Notes: a model not told the origin generated them from the letters alone. A stretch of DNA of 64,000 bases from Gracilibacillus suaedae (GCF_017599345.1 NZ_JAGFVL010000020.1:1-64000), one strand, 5' to 3'; shown: positions 37,998 through 47,480, counted from the first letter of the stretch. Program-made: numbers and translations.

Positions 37998-40262
37998 TTA
38001 TATTTCAATTGTAACGTTTTGTTTTCCAGCGTTTACGGATACTTTCTTATGACCGACAATTTCAATATGATAAGCTTTCTCGACACCAGTTGTCTGTACA
38101 TGAATCTTATTAGCATTTCGTTCTGCTACAATTGAGCCAATCTCTTCCCCTTTTGCGTTAACAAGTGTTCGTTCCGCTGTTTGCTTATTTGATAACTGAT
38201 AGATTTTAAAGGTTACACTATCCGTATAGTCATAAACAGGGTTTTCTTCACTTGTTCCTACCGGCAAAATGGTGTTCGGATTTACAAAAAGTGGCAGACT
38301 GAAGTAATCGTATCGTTCTTTTATCCATGTACCGCCATTCACTATTTCTCCAGTTAAAAGGTGTGTCCATCTACCTTCAGGCAAGTAAAAAGAGCCCATT
38401 CCTTCCTCATTGAAGATTGGTGCTACAAGAATGGAATCACCAAGCATATATTGACGATCTAATGTCTCACACAATGGATCATCAGGGAATTCTAACAACA
38501 TCGAACGCATGACAGGGACCCCTGTTTGACTGTTTTCCACTGCTTGCCCATAAAGATAAGGCATTAAACTATTTTTCAACTTGGTAAAGTGACGCGCAAC
38601 ATCTACAGCTTCGTTATCAAAGTTCCATGGGACACGATAGGAAGAACTTCCATGAAAACGGCTATGGCTTGAAAGTAAACCGAATGCTGTCCACCGTTTG
38701 AATACATCCGGAGTGGCAGTATTTTCAAAACCGCCGATATCATGACTCCAATAACCAAAGCCTGAAGTAGTTAATGATAAACCGCCACGTAAACTTTCGG
38801 CCATCGCATCGTATGTCGAGTCACAGTCACCACCCCAGTGTACCGGGAATTGTTGTCCACCTGTAGTTGCTGATCGCGCAAATACAACAGCTTCCTCTTC
38901 ACCTTTTTCATCTTTCAGTAAATCAAACACTACTTTGTTGTATAAATAAGCATAGTAGTTGTGCATTTTCTGTGGGTCTGATCCATCATGGTAAACAACA
39001 TTAGTCGGAATCCGTTCACCAAAGTCTGTTTTAAAGGAATCCACACCCATATTCAATAATACCTTCAGCTTGTCTTGGAACCACTTGCTTGCATCCGGGT
39101 TCGTAAAATCAACTATACCCATACCTGCTTGCCATAAATCCCATTGCCATAGATCACCATTTGGCTTCTTTAATAAATAACCTTTTTCCATTCCTTCATC
39201 AAAAAGTACTGACTTCTGTGCAATATATGGATTGATCCAAACACAAATTTTCAGTCCTTTTTCTTTCAAACGCTTTAACATACCTTCCGGATCTGGGAAA
39301 TTGCGACGATCCCAAATAAAGTTACTCCATTCGAATTCTTTCATCCAGAAACAGTCAAAATGAAAGACACTTAGTGGGATACCACGTTCTGCCATGCCAT
39401 CAACAAAATGATTAACCGTTTCCTCATTATAGTCTGTCGTAAAAGAAGTGGATAACCATAATCCAAATGACCATGCAGGGGGTAAAGCAGGTTTTCCTGT
39501 TAATTCTGTATAACGACTGACTACTTCTTTTGGAGAAGGACCATGAATAAAGTAATAATCTAAATATTCTCCTTCAACACTAAACTGAGCGCGGGATACT
39601 GTTTCAGAGCCTAACTCATAGCTCACTTGTTCAGGATGATTGACAAAAACACCATATCCTTTACTACTTAAGTAAAACGGAATGTTTTTATACGATTGTT
39701 CTGAGCTTGTGCCTCCATCTTTGTTCCATATATCAACTGATTGACCATTTTTTACAAATGGCGTAAAGCGTTCACCTAAACCATAAAGGTGTTCTCCTAC
39801 TCCAAGGCGTAATTGACCACGCATATATGTTTTATTTCCCGGCCCATTAATCCATGCAAGTCCTTTTCCATCAGAATCTGTTAATCTACCATTTGCATTT
39901 TCAAATGATAAAGCAAAATTTTGTTTGGAAATCTTCAATTTTAACGTGCCAGTTGTGAACGTCACATGTTCCTCTTCATCTTCCAACTGGATCGCGTTTT
40001 CCTGATTAAAAACTTCAAAATTTGGATATTTCGCTTTACCACCTTTGAAGTGCCATGTTTCGACACGAATCACTTCATCAACGGGTGATGAAATTTTAAT
40101 CGTTAACAGTGGACCATCTAAAGTGTCTCCACGATGATTGAGATATTTACATGGTGCATATAAGGTCACCGAACCGTCTATTTCTTCCACTTCATGAATT
40201 AATTTTGGAAAATGTATTTCATACCCCTCTCTTACTAACCAATTACCGTCTGTAAACTTCAT
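37998..40262 (-). CDS. yicI: Alpha-xylosidase, glycoside hydrolase family 31 (YicI type)
   Basis: This 754-residue cytoplasmic enzyme removes alpha-1,6-linked xylose from the non-reducing end of xyloglucan oligosaccharides or isoprimeverose. It matches E. coli YicI (772 residues): nucleophile Asp413 in 'VDSFKTDFGERIP' and acid/base Asp479 in 'PVHWGGDCDSTY', with the same 66-residue spacing as YicI Asp416/Asp482. 'SVFHFDCFWMKEFEW' carries the Phe/Cys/Trp residues that give xyloside over glucoside specificity in this subgroup. AGGAGGG precedes the ATG. It follows the importer genes 41968-40284 directly, so the importer should bring in alpha-xylosides. Confidence 0.94.
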   Translation of the reverse strand: MKFTDGNWLVREGYEIHFPKLIHEVEEIDGSVTLYAPCKYLNHRGDTLDGPLLTIKISSPVDEVIRVETWHFKGGKAKYPNFEVFNQENAIQLEDEEEHVTFTTGTLKLKISKQNFALSFENANGRLTDSDGKGLAWINGPGNKTYMRGQLRLGVGEHLYGLGERFTPFVKNGQSVDIWNKDGGTSSEQSYKNIPFYLSSKGYGVFVNHPEQVSYELGSETVSRAQFSVEGEYLDYYFIHGPSPKEVVSRYTELTGKPALPPAWSFGLWLSTSFTTDYNEETVNHFVDGMAERGIPLSVFHFDCFWMKEFEWSNFIWDRRNFPDPEGMLKRLKEKGLKICVWINPYIAQKSVLFDEGMEKGYLLKKPNGDLWQWDLWQAGMGIVDFTNPDASKWFQDKLKVLLNMGVDSFKTDFGERIPTNVVYHDGSDPQKMHNYYAYLYNKVVFDLLKDEKGEEEAVVFARSATTGGQQFPVHWGGDCDSTYDAMAESLRGGLSLTTSGFGYWSHDIGGFENTATPDVFKRWTAFGLLSSHSRFHGSSSYRVPWNFDNEAVDVARHFTKLKNSLMPYLYGQAVENSQTGVPVMRSMLLEFPDDPLCETLDRQYMLGDSILVAPIFNEEGMGSFYLPEGRWTHLLTGEIVNGGTWIKERYDYFSLPLFVNPNTILPVGTSEENPVYDYTDSVTFKIYQLSNKQTAERTLVNAKGEEIGSIVAERNANKIHVQTTGVEKAYHIEIVGHKKVSVNAGKQNVTIEI

Positions 40263-40283
40263 ATTTTTCCCTCCTGTATTAAA

Positions 40284-41108
40284 TTATTTAACTGCACCTT
40301 CAGAAATACCATCAATAATATATCTTTGTAGGAACATATATAAAACAATAATCGGAATCATCGCAATAACTAAAGCCGCTAATGCTAGATGCCATTGTGT
40401 GGAATATTCACCAAAGAAATAAAACGTTTTCAACGGAATCGTATACATACCTTCTTTGTTGATCACAAGTGATGGAAGTAAGTAATCATTCCAGAACCAG
40501 ATCGCATTCAGAACAATAACGGTTACCGTCGTTGACTTTAACATGGGCAACATGATGTACCAATAAACTTGAAACCTATTACAACCATCAATAATCGCAG
40601 CTTCATCTAAAGCTTTAGGTATCCCTTTCATTGCACCTACGTATAAGAAAACCGCTAGACTAGATCCTAATCCTAGGTACATAATTGCTAAACCAGTTCG
40701 ATTTAATAAATCTACTGCACCAAATAGCGAAACTAAAGGAATCATAATAGACTGAAAAGGAATTAGCATACAAATAGCAAACAAAAAGTAAATAGCTGAA
40801 CTAGTTTTTCCTGGTTTGCGAGATAATGCATACGCTGCCATCGAAGTACAAATGACAATAATCAAGATACTTCCACCCGTTACTACAACGGAATTAAAAA
40901 ACGTCAACAGGAAATCTAATTCAGCAAAAGCTGTCGGATAGTTTTCCAATGTTGGTGTTCCGGGAAGTCCTAAAGTACTCTCAAAAATATCTGATTTTGT
41001 TTTAATCGAATTAATGAATACTAGATAGAAAGGATATATCCACAATAAAGAGACAACAGCACCTATAAACATCATCGTATACTTATGTGTACGTTCTTTG
41101 TTTCTCAT
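40284..41108 (-). CDS. CUT1 permease, MalG type (alpha-xyloside importer)
   Basis: This 274-residue permease has six predicted membrane segments and EAA loop 'PKALDEAAIIDGCNRFQVYW'. The C-terminus 'IIDGISEGAVK' is MalG-like. Its ATG overlaps the stop codon of the upstream permease gene (ATGA), with AAGGAG upstream. The alpha-xylosidase gene begins 22 bp downstream of its end. Confidence 0.93.
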   Translation of the reverse strand: MRNKERTHKYTMMFIGAVVSLLWIYPFYLVFINSIKTKSDIFESTLGLPGTPTLENYPTAFAELDFLLTFFNSVVVTGGSILIIVICTSMAAYALSRKPGKTSSAIYFLFAICMLIPFQSIMIPLVSLFGAVDLLNRTGLAIMYLGLGSSLAVFLYVGAMKGIPKALDEAAIIDGCNRFQVYWYIMLPMLKSTTVTVIVLNAIWFWNDYLLPSLVINKEGMYTIPLKTFYFFGEYSTQWHLALAALVIAMIPIIVLYMFLQRYIIDGISEGAVK

Positions 41109-41968
41109 AGTTCTGTCTCCTTTTTACGAGTGATATAAAGTTGGATAACAGATATTAAAGTAATAATAATTAAGAAGACAATCGCTTTCGATTGCGCATA
41201 TCCCATATCTTGTACTTTAAAAGCCGTATCATAAATATTCATGGTAGCCATCTCTGTTGATCCAAATGGTCCTCCATTTGTTAAGGCCATATTTTGGTCA
41301 TATACTTTAAAAGCATTTGATAACGTTAAAAATAAACTTACCGTAAACGCAGGAATAATAAGTGGAAACTTAACCTTCCAAAAACTTTGCCATTTATTTG
41401 CTCCATCTATCGTTGCTGCTTCTAGCAGTTCTTTTGGAACATTATTCAAAAAGGATATATAAATAACCATGATATAACCACTCATTTGCCATACAAACAG
41501 GATTACCAATCCCCAAAAACCAGTTTCTGTGTCTGAAAGCCAACCTCTAAAAAACTCGATACCAGTCACATCTGCAATTCCTGTAAAAGCTTTTAAAAAG
41601 ACGAATTGCCAGATAAAACCTAAAATAATCCCACCAATTAAGTTTGGCATAAAATAAATCGTTCGAAATAATGTACTTACTTTCCCTAATTTTTGTGTAA
41701 CTAATAAAGCAAAAGATAATCCTAATACATTAATTCCGATGACAGAAGCTGCTGAAAAAGCTGCAGTAAATCCTAAGCTATAAAGAAACTGATCATCTGA
41801 AAATAACTTGATATAATTATCAAAACCTACAAACGACGTTACTTGAAAGCCATCGTATTCCGTGAAAGAATAATAAACACCTTGAAAGAAAGGTATGATT
41901 AACACGAGTAATAAGGCTAGCAGAGTTGGTAATAAGAACAACCAGTATGTGCGGTTTTTAAAATTCAA
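41105..41968 (-). CDS. CUT1 permease, MalF type (alpha-xyloside importer)
   Basis: This permease of about 287 residues starts with a membrane segment ('YWLFLLPTLLALLLVLIIPF') and has EAA loop 'PKELLEAATIDGANKWQSFW'. I choose TTG 41968 because AAAGGAG lies 8 bp upstream; the ATG at 42025 lies only 16 bp from the binding-protein stop codon, without a site. It follows the binding-protein gene by 72 bp. Confidence 0.9.
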   Translation of the reverse strand: MNFKNRTYWLFLLPTLLALLLVLIIPFFQGVYYSFTEYDGFQVTSFVGFDNYIKLFSDDQFLYSLGFTAAFSAASVIGINVLGLSFALLVTQKLGKVSTLFRTIYFMPNLIGGIILGFIWQFVFLKAFTGIADVTGIEFFRGWLSDTETGFWGLVILFVWQMSGYIMVIYISFLNNVPKELLEAATIDGANKWQSFWKVKFPLIIPAFTVSLFLTLSNAFKVYDQNMALTNGGPFGSTEMATMNIYDTAFKVQDMGYAQSKAIVFLIIITLISVIQLYITRKKETEL

Positions 41969-42040
41969 TCTTCCCACTCCTTTAAACCATGTGTATGATG
42001 GAGCAAAAATACACTTTTGCTCCATCTTTCTTGGGGATCT

Positions 42041-43339
42041 TTAACGCATTTCTGAAAATGCATTGCTAGTTGCTTCCTTAAATTCTTCCCAGCTTTGTTG
42101 TTCACCTAGATATTTTTGAAACTCTGGATGTAACGCTTCAGAGAAAAAGCCATCAGGATACTGGTTATTTGCCCAAATTTTCCCTTTTTCATCTAATAAA
42201 TACTGATATACTTCCGCTGATACTGGATCTGAAATGGAATCTGTATCATAACCTTCATGAGAAGGAACATATTTAAAATCCTCAACAATTAATTCTTTTC
42301 CTTTGTCAGAAGTATACATCCAATCGATAAATTTCTTAGACTCTTCTACTACTTCTTCATCATGCTCTTTATTAATACCCCAATACCATGACGGACCGGC
42401 AACAATTTTCCCTTCGGTATCTGAAGAAACAAAGAGAGGGAGAATTCCTAGTTTTTCTTGCGCAAAACTTTCGTCCATACTATTTAATGTTGGAACAATC
42501 CAGTTACCTTGGTGAATAATCGCAGCTCGATCATTTGCAAATAATTCTTCTACAGAAGTACTGTAGTCTAATGATAAAATAGGTTGATAGTTATACTGGT
42601 TAAATAAATCTGTATATTCTTTCATACGATCACCATATTCAAAATTCAGTTCATCTGATTCGAAAGCAGTCTTGACATCATTACCAAACTCCGGAGCCGT
42701 AAAATGACTTGAGAATTGACTGACGACCCAGTCCTCTTTTGCACTAAAGGCAAACACCGAATCTATACCTAATTCTTCTTTTTGAGAATCGATCGTTTCT
42801 ACTGCTTCCACAAATTTGTCATAACTATCAATAGTTGACGGATCTACCCCTGCTCTTTCAAAAATATCTTTGTTAATCATCCAACCATATCCTTCAATAT
42901 TTAAAGGAATTCCATATGGTGTACCATCCATAGAAGCACCCTCTAAAGTTCCGTCTATTGCAGTTTTAGCACTCTCCATATCTGATACATCTAACAAATA
43001 CTCATTATATTTCTCTACATCCGACAGACCACCTAACAAAAAGATCGCTGGTGCTTCACCAGAAGAGAACTTAGCTTGTAATGCCGAAGGTGCATCTTGT
43101 CCACCACCAACTGTGGTTACATTAATTTTCACATTTTCATTTTCACTCTCATAAATATCGATTAAGTTATTTAGTTGATCCGTTGTTTCTACTTTTATAT
43201 TAAACAAATCAACAACTACTTCATCCCCTTGACCTGATGACTCTCTGTTGTCACCGCTTTCATTTGAACTGCACGCAACTATTAAACTCATAGAAGCTAA
43301 CATTATTAACGAAATAATTACTAATCTGAATTTCATCAT
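42041..43339 (-). CDS. CUT1 sugar-binding lipoprotein (alpha-xyloside importer)
   Basis: This lipoprotein of about 432 residues is first in the operon importer-alpha-xylosidase-dehydrogenase. Lipobox IVAC (Cys23), acidic linker, then the family 1 fold: 'VDLFNIKVETTDQLNNLIDIYESEN'-type start, 'FSSGEAPAIFLLGG', 'MINKDIFERAGVDPSTIDSY' and 'WYWGINKEHDEEVVEESKKF'. ATG 43339 or 43336 follows AGGAGG. The promoter at 43508-43536 and two operators show control by the LacI protein encoded directly upstream. By operon logic the ligand is a xyloglucan-type oligosaccharide. Confidence 0.92.
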   Translation of the reverse strand: MMKFRLVIISLIMLASMSLIVACSSNESGDNRESSGQGDEVVVDLFNIKVETTDQLNNLIDIYESENENVKINVTTVGGGQDAPSALQAKFSSGEAPAIFLLGGLSDVEKYNEYLLDVSDMESAKTAIDGTLEGASMDGTPYGIPLNIEGYGWMINKDIFERAGVDPSTIDSYDKFVEAVETIDSQKEELGIDSVFAFSAKEDWVVSQFSSHFTAPEFGNDVKTAFESDELNFEYGDRMKEYTDLFNQYNYQPILSLDYSTSVEELFANDRAAIIHQGNWIVPTLNSMDESFAQEKLGILPLFVSSDTEGKIVAGPSWYWGINKEHDEEVVEESKKFIDWMYTSDKGKELIVEDFKYVPSHEGYDTDSISDPVSAEVYQYLLDEKGKIWANNQYPDGFFSEALHPEFQKYLGEQQSWEEFKEATSNAFSEMR

Positions 43340-43414
43340 TGACCTCCTTAGTTTTGATATCAATAGTTGATAGATTTGCTACCTTCTACTAATTTCACCT
43401 TTCTATGATTCGCG

Positions 43415-43432
43415 ATGATGTACGTACATCAT
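43415..43432. promoter_or_regulatory. Operator O1, perfect 18-bp palindrome
   Basis: ATGATGTACGTACATCAT is a perfect 18-bp palindrome with central CG, as in LacI-family operators. It lies downstream of the promoter at 43508-43536, and its centre is 108 bp from operator O2, about ten helical turns, which would allow looping. Confidence 0.75.
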
Positions 43433-43507
43433 TCTAAGGTGAAAAAGTAGATGAATTACACAACGTAAAAGCGCATTCATCTTCAGGTAACTCATCTATT
43501 TATCTAT

Positions 43508-43536
43508 ATGATATATTAGAAAATGATGTACGTCAA
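43508..43536 (-). promoter_or_regulatory. Promoter of the alpha-xyloside operon
   Basis: On the minus strand -35 TTGACG (43531-43536) and -10 TATCAT (43508-43513) are 17 bp apart. The -35 box lies inside operator O2 and overlaps the last codons of the LacI-family gene, so the operon has a promoter of its own even though the regulator gene is just upstream on the same strand. Confidence 0.7.
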
Positions 43537-43540
43537 TCAT
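43523..43540. promoter_or_regulatory. Operator O2 overlapping the -35 box
   Basis: ATGATGTACGTCAATCAT differs from O1 at only two adjacent positions. It covers the -35 box of the alpha-xyloside operon, so a bound repressor would exclude RNA polymerase. It also overlaps the stop codon region of the LacI-family gene. Confidence 0.7.
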
Positions 43541-44612
43541 TTTCCTGTTTATTAATTAAATTATTTGCATTATTGATATAATATTTTGCATTAGCCTTGG
43601 TTACGATTTCAGGTTTGACAATATATGAACTGGTATCGTTGATATTATCATCTAAAAAGTAGTTCATTATCTTTTTCAATGAAAAGTTAGCTTGTGCTAC
43701 CGGATCTTGACAGATTGAAGCAGTGATAAGATCCGTTTGAAACGCATGATAAATAGTTTCGTTTATATCGTGGCCGATGATGACAGGCTTCTTCTCCCAT
43801 TTCTCTACATTTGGGATAATCTTATCTAATAAACCACCAGCTACATAGATAGCATCTGCATCCAGCAACATTTCTTTATGGTTTTTTAACAATTTTTCTA
43901 CTTGTTCCTCTTCGATATAAGCAGATGTATCGTACTTAATTTTCTGTAGTTGATAATTTACGTTCAATTTTTTAAAATAATCGGTAAACCCATTTTCTTT
44001 ATTTTGCATTTGGAAGGTGTTTTCTTTTTCTCTTATAAATATTATATTTTGTGCGCTTCTACTAAATAAGTAGATTAGCTCTCCAGCCAGAAAGCCCGCA
44101 TCATAATAGTCACTACCTACATATGCTATACGTTGACTATTTGGTACGTCTGTGTTTATGGTAAACACTGCTATATCTTCTTTTGTCGCTTGATCAATTA
44201 TTTTTTCAAGTGGTTTCGTATCATGTGCCGCTATCACAATTCCTTGATATTGCTTCGAATCTACAATTTCCTGCAAATATTCTACTTGCTGATTTTCAGG
44301 CACTGTATGTACGCGATGGACATCGACTTTTAATCCGAACTCAGAATAAAGCATTGCTCCTTCTTTAATTTCAAAATCTAAGTCGTCCCAAAAATAATTT
44401 GGAAATACAGGAAGAATAAAGGCAATATTAATTACCTTTTGCGTTGCTAAGAATTTAGCTGCTCTATTCCGTTGATACCCTAACTCGTGAGCCTTAGATT
44501 TTACTTTCTGTATCGTCTTTTCACTTACCCCTTTCCTATTATTTAAAACTCGATCAACTGTAGCTGGAGATAAACCTAGTTCATCTGCTATCATTTTTGC
44601 TGTTACTCGCAT
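43533..44612 (-). CDS. LacI-family regulator of the alpha-xyloside operon
   Basis: This 359-residue regulator has an N-terminal helix-turn-helix ('MIADELGLSPATVDRVLNNR') followed by a sugar-binding effector domain ('NIAFILPVFPNYFWDDLDF', 'YQGIVIAAHDTKPLEKIID', 'TINTDVPNSQRIAYVGSDYYD'). Asp in place of the usual Ser/Thr in the recognition helix ('ATVDRVL') is seen in the RbsR/YtfQ-like branch whose effectors are monosaccharides. AGAGGTGG precedes the ATG. Two palindromes downstream (43415 and 43523) are its probable operators; no copy lies in its own upstream region, so I see no evidence of autoregulation. Confidence 0.92.
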   Translation of the reverse strand: MRVTAKMIADELGLSPATVDRVLNNRKGVSEKTIQKVKSKAHELGYQRNRAAKFLATQKVINIAFILPVFPNYFWDDLDFEIKEGAMLYSEFGLKVDVHRVHTVPENQQVEYLQEIVDSKQYQGIVIAAHDTKPLEKIIDQATKEDIAVFTINTDVPNSQRIAYVGSDYYDAGFLAGELIYLFSRSAQNIIFIREKENTFQMQNKENGFTDYFKKLNVNYQLQKIKYDTSAYIEEEQVEKLLKNHKEMLLDADAIYVAGGLLDKIIPNVEKWEKKPVIIGHDINETIYHAFQTDLITASICQDPVAQANFSLKKIMNYFLDDNINDTSSYIVKPEIVTKANAKYYINNANNLINKQEND

Positions 44613-44714
44613 TTGTTAGCCACCTCTATACAAGAATGTTTTACTTTTATGTAATCGTCCTCATTATTTACACTTTTTATCTGATTGTCAAGTTTTTCAT
44701 AGGAATAAGAAAAA

Positions 44715-44733
44715 CCGGGAAAGCCCACCCGGG
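44715..44733 (-). terminator. GC-rich hairpin followed by T-run
   Basis: On the minus strand CCCGG/CCGGG arms (44715-44719 and 44728-44733) are followed by TTTTTCTTATT, a good intrinsic terminator. It could be the original GH42 terminator, now separated by the inserted repeat element. Confidence 0.5.
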
Positions 44734-44770
44734 CCTTTTCATTGACCAAAATAATATATCGATGGTATAA

Positions 44771-45140
44771 AGTAGTTATTTTGAGATGGATATTGGGCGT
44801 AACAACCGCTACGGCTTGCCCACTTCGCTTTCCGTGGGGCGTGTCTTCAGCTAACTTTTGTAAAGAAGATCGCTTTACAAAAGTGGATCTTCAGATCACG
44901 CTGATCCCACAGGAGTCGAAGTGGACGCCTACGCTAATTAATGCTCTACAATGAATGTACTCGCTGACATTCCAATTTTATTACACAGGTTAAGGAAGCT
45001 CGAGAAGTTAGCAGTCACAAACGTTGTAGAACAGTTTCATAGCTAAGGCCGTCCACTTCCACTCCTACGGGATGGTGGAAAGGGAAGTGGACAGCCGCAG
45101 CGATGGTTTCCTGTACAAGCTAACTTTCAAAATAACTACT
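44771..45140. mobile_element. 370-bp non-coding element with 14-bp terminal inverted repeats, containing repeat R1 copies
   Basis: AGTAGTTATTTTGA (44771-44784) is the exact reverse complement of TCAAAATAACTACT (45127-45140). Inside, about 44798-44938 is an R1 copy in inverse orientation to 151-262, and 45050-45105 holds a second, shorter related block ('GTCCACTTCCACTCCTACGGG'). There is no transposase and no clear target duplication. It could be a MITE-like element or a pair of opposed intergenic repeats. Confidence 0.5.
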
Positions 45141-45182
45141 GCATTTAACACAGTCATTGCGCTAATTTTCCATATAAAAAAA

Positions 45183-45211
45183 ACTAACGATGAACCCATA
45201 TCACCGTTAGT
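45183..45211 (-). terminator. Terminator of the GH42 gene
   Basis: ACTAACG (45183-45189) pairs with CGTTAGT (45205-45211); the minus strand continues with TTTTTTT. It begins 17 bp after the GH42 stop codon. Confidence 0.7.
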
Positions 45212-45227
45212 CGTACGTCGTAATCTA

Positions 45228-47255
45228 TTAAGGACTCAAAATTAATGTATCTTTTGCTTTTATTTCTGTTTCACCTGTATATTTTTCACCCGTTAATAGA
45301 TTTGTATAGGTCTCTTCACCTGTATGAAAGCTTGCTGGCTTATTATTATGATTCATTACAAATAAAATCTTTTCATCAGCTTTGTTTCGTGCTATAACTT
45401 CAACACCTTGTGCAGAATCTAATTCACCTTGTATATTTTTGTCAGCAGTAATGGTATCGACAAAGTCTTGGACAAATACTTGATCAGGACTAGAGGCGAT
45501 ATAGTATGCATGACCTTCTCCGTATTGATTTTTTGTTAGTACAGGCATTCCTTTATAAAAGTCTGAACCATATGTCGCCAGAACATCTGCACCTTCAGCA
45601 TGAATCAGATCAAATAATATGTTGCATTTGTACTCGCCCGATAGTGACCCGACTTTGTCCTGCATGACAATCTCGTTATAATTAGATGGCTCTAATGCGT
45701 CAATTTCTTCAGCCCAAATTCCAACTAAATCTCTCAATTCTCCTGGATAACCTCCCAATGTGACAAGATCGTTCTCGTTAACGATGCCACTGAAGAAAGT
45801 GGTTACGAAGGTACCACCTTTTGCAACAAACTGCTTCAAGCGATCAGCATGTCCTTCTTTTACCATGTATAACACTGGCGCAATCACAATATCATAATCA
45901 CTTAAATCTTCTTCCACACTTATCATGTCGACCGGAATATTCCGTTGATAGAAGGCATCATAATATTTATGCACTTCTTTTACATAATCTAGTGCTATGG
46001 AAGGTCCGCTTGATAATTGAATGGCCCAGCGATTTTCCCAGTCAAAGACAATCGCTACCCGTGCGTTCACACGACTATCGATAATTTTATCTTCTAATTG
46101 AGTGAGTTCTTTTCCTAATTCTGCCGACTCACGGAATACGCGTGTATGTTCATGCCCAACATGCTCAATCACAGCGCCATGATATTTTTCCGTAGCACCT
46201 CGTGAACGTCTCAATTGGAAAAACATCACTGTATCGGCACCATGTGCTACCGCTTGATAACTCCACAGGCGCATAACTCCCGGTCGTTTTAAGGCATTGT
46301 ATGGTTGCCAATTTTGCTGGCTTGGTGTTTGTTCCATCAGCATAAACGGCTGACCACTTCGAAGACCTCGCATTAAATCATGGGTCATCGCTGTCATACT
46401 TTCTGGTGTATCAATCGATGGGTAGTTATCCCATGAAACGACATCCATCTCTTTCCCCCACTTGAAGTAATCAAGCTCTGGATACAGACCCATTAAATTC
46501 GTTGTTACCGCAAGATCTGGTGTATGTTTCTTCAATGCATCTCGTTCCAATTTAAACACATCTAATAAACTATCAGACTGGAAACGACGATAATCTAGTG
46601 AAATACCTTGGAAATTAGTGTTTTGTCCTCCTTGCCATTCTTCACTTAAACCATTTGGTGCCACAATCTCATCCCACTCGTAAAAAGTATGGCCCCAAAA
46701 ACGTGTATTCCATGCTTTATTCACTACATCAAGTGTCCCATATTTGTCTTTCAGCCAGACCCGGAATGTTTTTTGACAGTTTTCACAGTAACAATAACCA
46801 CCATACTCATTGGAAACATGCCAGATTAATACAGCTGGATGGTCCTTGTACCGTTCTGCCAATTTATCCGCGATTCGTTCTGCATATTTGCGATAGGTCG
46901 GACTGTTTGGGCAGGAGTTGTGTCTACCACCAAACAGCCTTTTTCTTCCTTCAAAATCAACCCGTCTGACATCCGGATAGTGTTTTGCCATCCAAGCCGG
47001 ATGGGCCGCTGTACTTGTTGCAAGACAAATATAGACACCATTTTGGTATAAGCGATCGATTGTCTCATCAAGCCACGTGAAATCATAAGTATTTTCATCA
47101 GGCTGATTTAATGCCCATGAGAAGACATTAACGGTTGCCACATCAATCCCCGCAAGTTTAAACATTCTGATATCTTCGGTTACAGTCTCCTCATCCCATT
47201 GTTCTGGATTGTAGTCTCCTCCATACCAGATTTTTGGTAGTTTTTCATGGATCAT
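45228..47255 (-). CDS. Beta-galactosidase, glycoside hydrolase family 42
   Basis: This 675-residue cytoplasmic enzyme hydrolyses beta-galactosides, usually short galacto- or plant-derived oligosaccharides. The TIM barrel has acid/base Glu150 in 'LIWHVSNEYGGYC' and nucleophile Glu308 in 'PFMLMEQTPSQQNW'; Cys115, Cys155, Cys157 and Cys160 ('CYCENC') form the GH42 zinc site. A Rossmann-like trimerisation domain and a small C-terminal beta domain follow. Length is normal. AGAGGAGG precedes the ATG. It lies 225 bp downstream of an Lpl-type binding-protein gene, with a terminator and an R2 fragment in between, so it may have its own promoter. It is the third beta-galactosidase-type enzyme here, after lacZ and the GH2 at 28416. 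Confidence 0.95.
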   Translation of the reverse strand: MIHEKLPKIWYGGDYNPEQWDEETVTEDIRMFKLAGIDVATVNVFSWALNQPDENTYDFTWLDETIDRLYQNGVYICLATSTAAHPAWMAKHYPDVRRVDFEGRKRLFGGRHNSCPNSPTYRKYAERIADKLAERYKDHPAVLIWHVSNEYGGYCYCENCQKTFRVWLKDKYGTLDVVNKAWNTRFWGHTFYEWDEIVAPNGLSEEWQGGQNTNFQGISLDYRRFQSDSLLDVFKLERDALKKHTPDLAVTTNLMGLYPELDYFKWGKEMDVVSWDNYPSIDTPESMTAMTHDLMRGLRSGQPFMLMEQTPSQQNWQPYNALKRPGVMRLWSYQAVAHGADTVMFFQLRRSRGATEKYHGAVIEHVGHEHTRVFRESAELGKELTQLEDKIIDSRVNARVAIVFDWENRWAIQLSSGPSIALDYVKEVHKYYDAFYQRNIPVDMISVEEDLSDYDIVIAPVLYMVKEGHADRLKQFVAKGGTFVTTFFSGIVNENDLVTLGGYPGELRDLVGIWAEEIDALEPSNYNEIVMQDKVGSLSGEYKCNILFDLIHAEGADVLATYGSDFYKGMPVLTKNQYGEGHAYYIASSPDQVFVQDFVDTITADKNIQGELDSAQGVEVIARNKADEKILFVMNHNNKPASFHTGEETYTNLLTGEKYTGETEIKAKDTLILSP

Positions 47256-47343
47256 TTTGGTTCCTCCTCTAACTATTTATGTATAGCAAGTATTCGACAG
47301 ATCAATAATAAATTCCTCTACTTTATTTCGATTCGTTGTAAAT

Positions 47344-47385
47344 TTATCACGGTGCTAACCGTCTGAAAAGTTTCGCTAATCAACC
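47344..47385. repeat. Intergenic repeat R2, partial copy 4
   Basis: TTATCACGGTGCTAACC (47344-47360) followed by GTCTGAAAAGTTTCGCTAAT repeats the first half of the 36753-36868 copy; the following long hairpin is missing or replaced by the terminator at 47438. Confidence 0.6.
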
Positions 47386-47437
47386 ACCAACATTAAAACC
47401 GAGATCTTCAAACCAATCTCATCCCATAATAGATGAA

Positions 47438-47465
47438 GCCTGAGACCACTTAGGTGGAATCAGGC
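47438..47465 (-). terminator. Terminator of the second Lpl-type importer operon
   Basis: GCCTGA (47438-47443) pairs with TCAGGC (47460-47465), with an inner ACC/GGT stem. It begins 15 bp after the binding-protein stop codon at 47481. Confidence 0.6.
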
Positions 47466-47480
47466 CCATCATATATCAGA

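Larger units (their letters stand above)
44613..45227. other. Gene-free region with two terminators flanking a repeat element
   Basis: No gene is supported. From right to left: a hairpin after the GH42 gene (45183-45211), the inverted-repeat element 44771-45140, and a second terminator-like hairpin (44715-44733). Confidence 0.65.
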
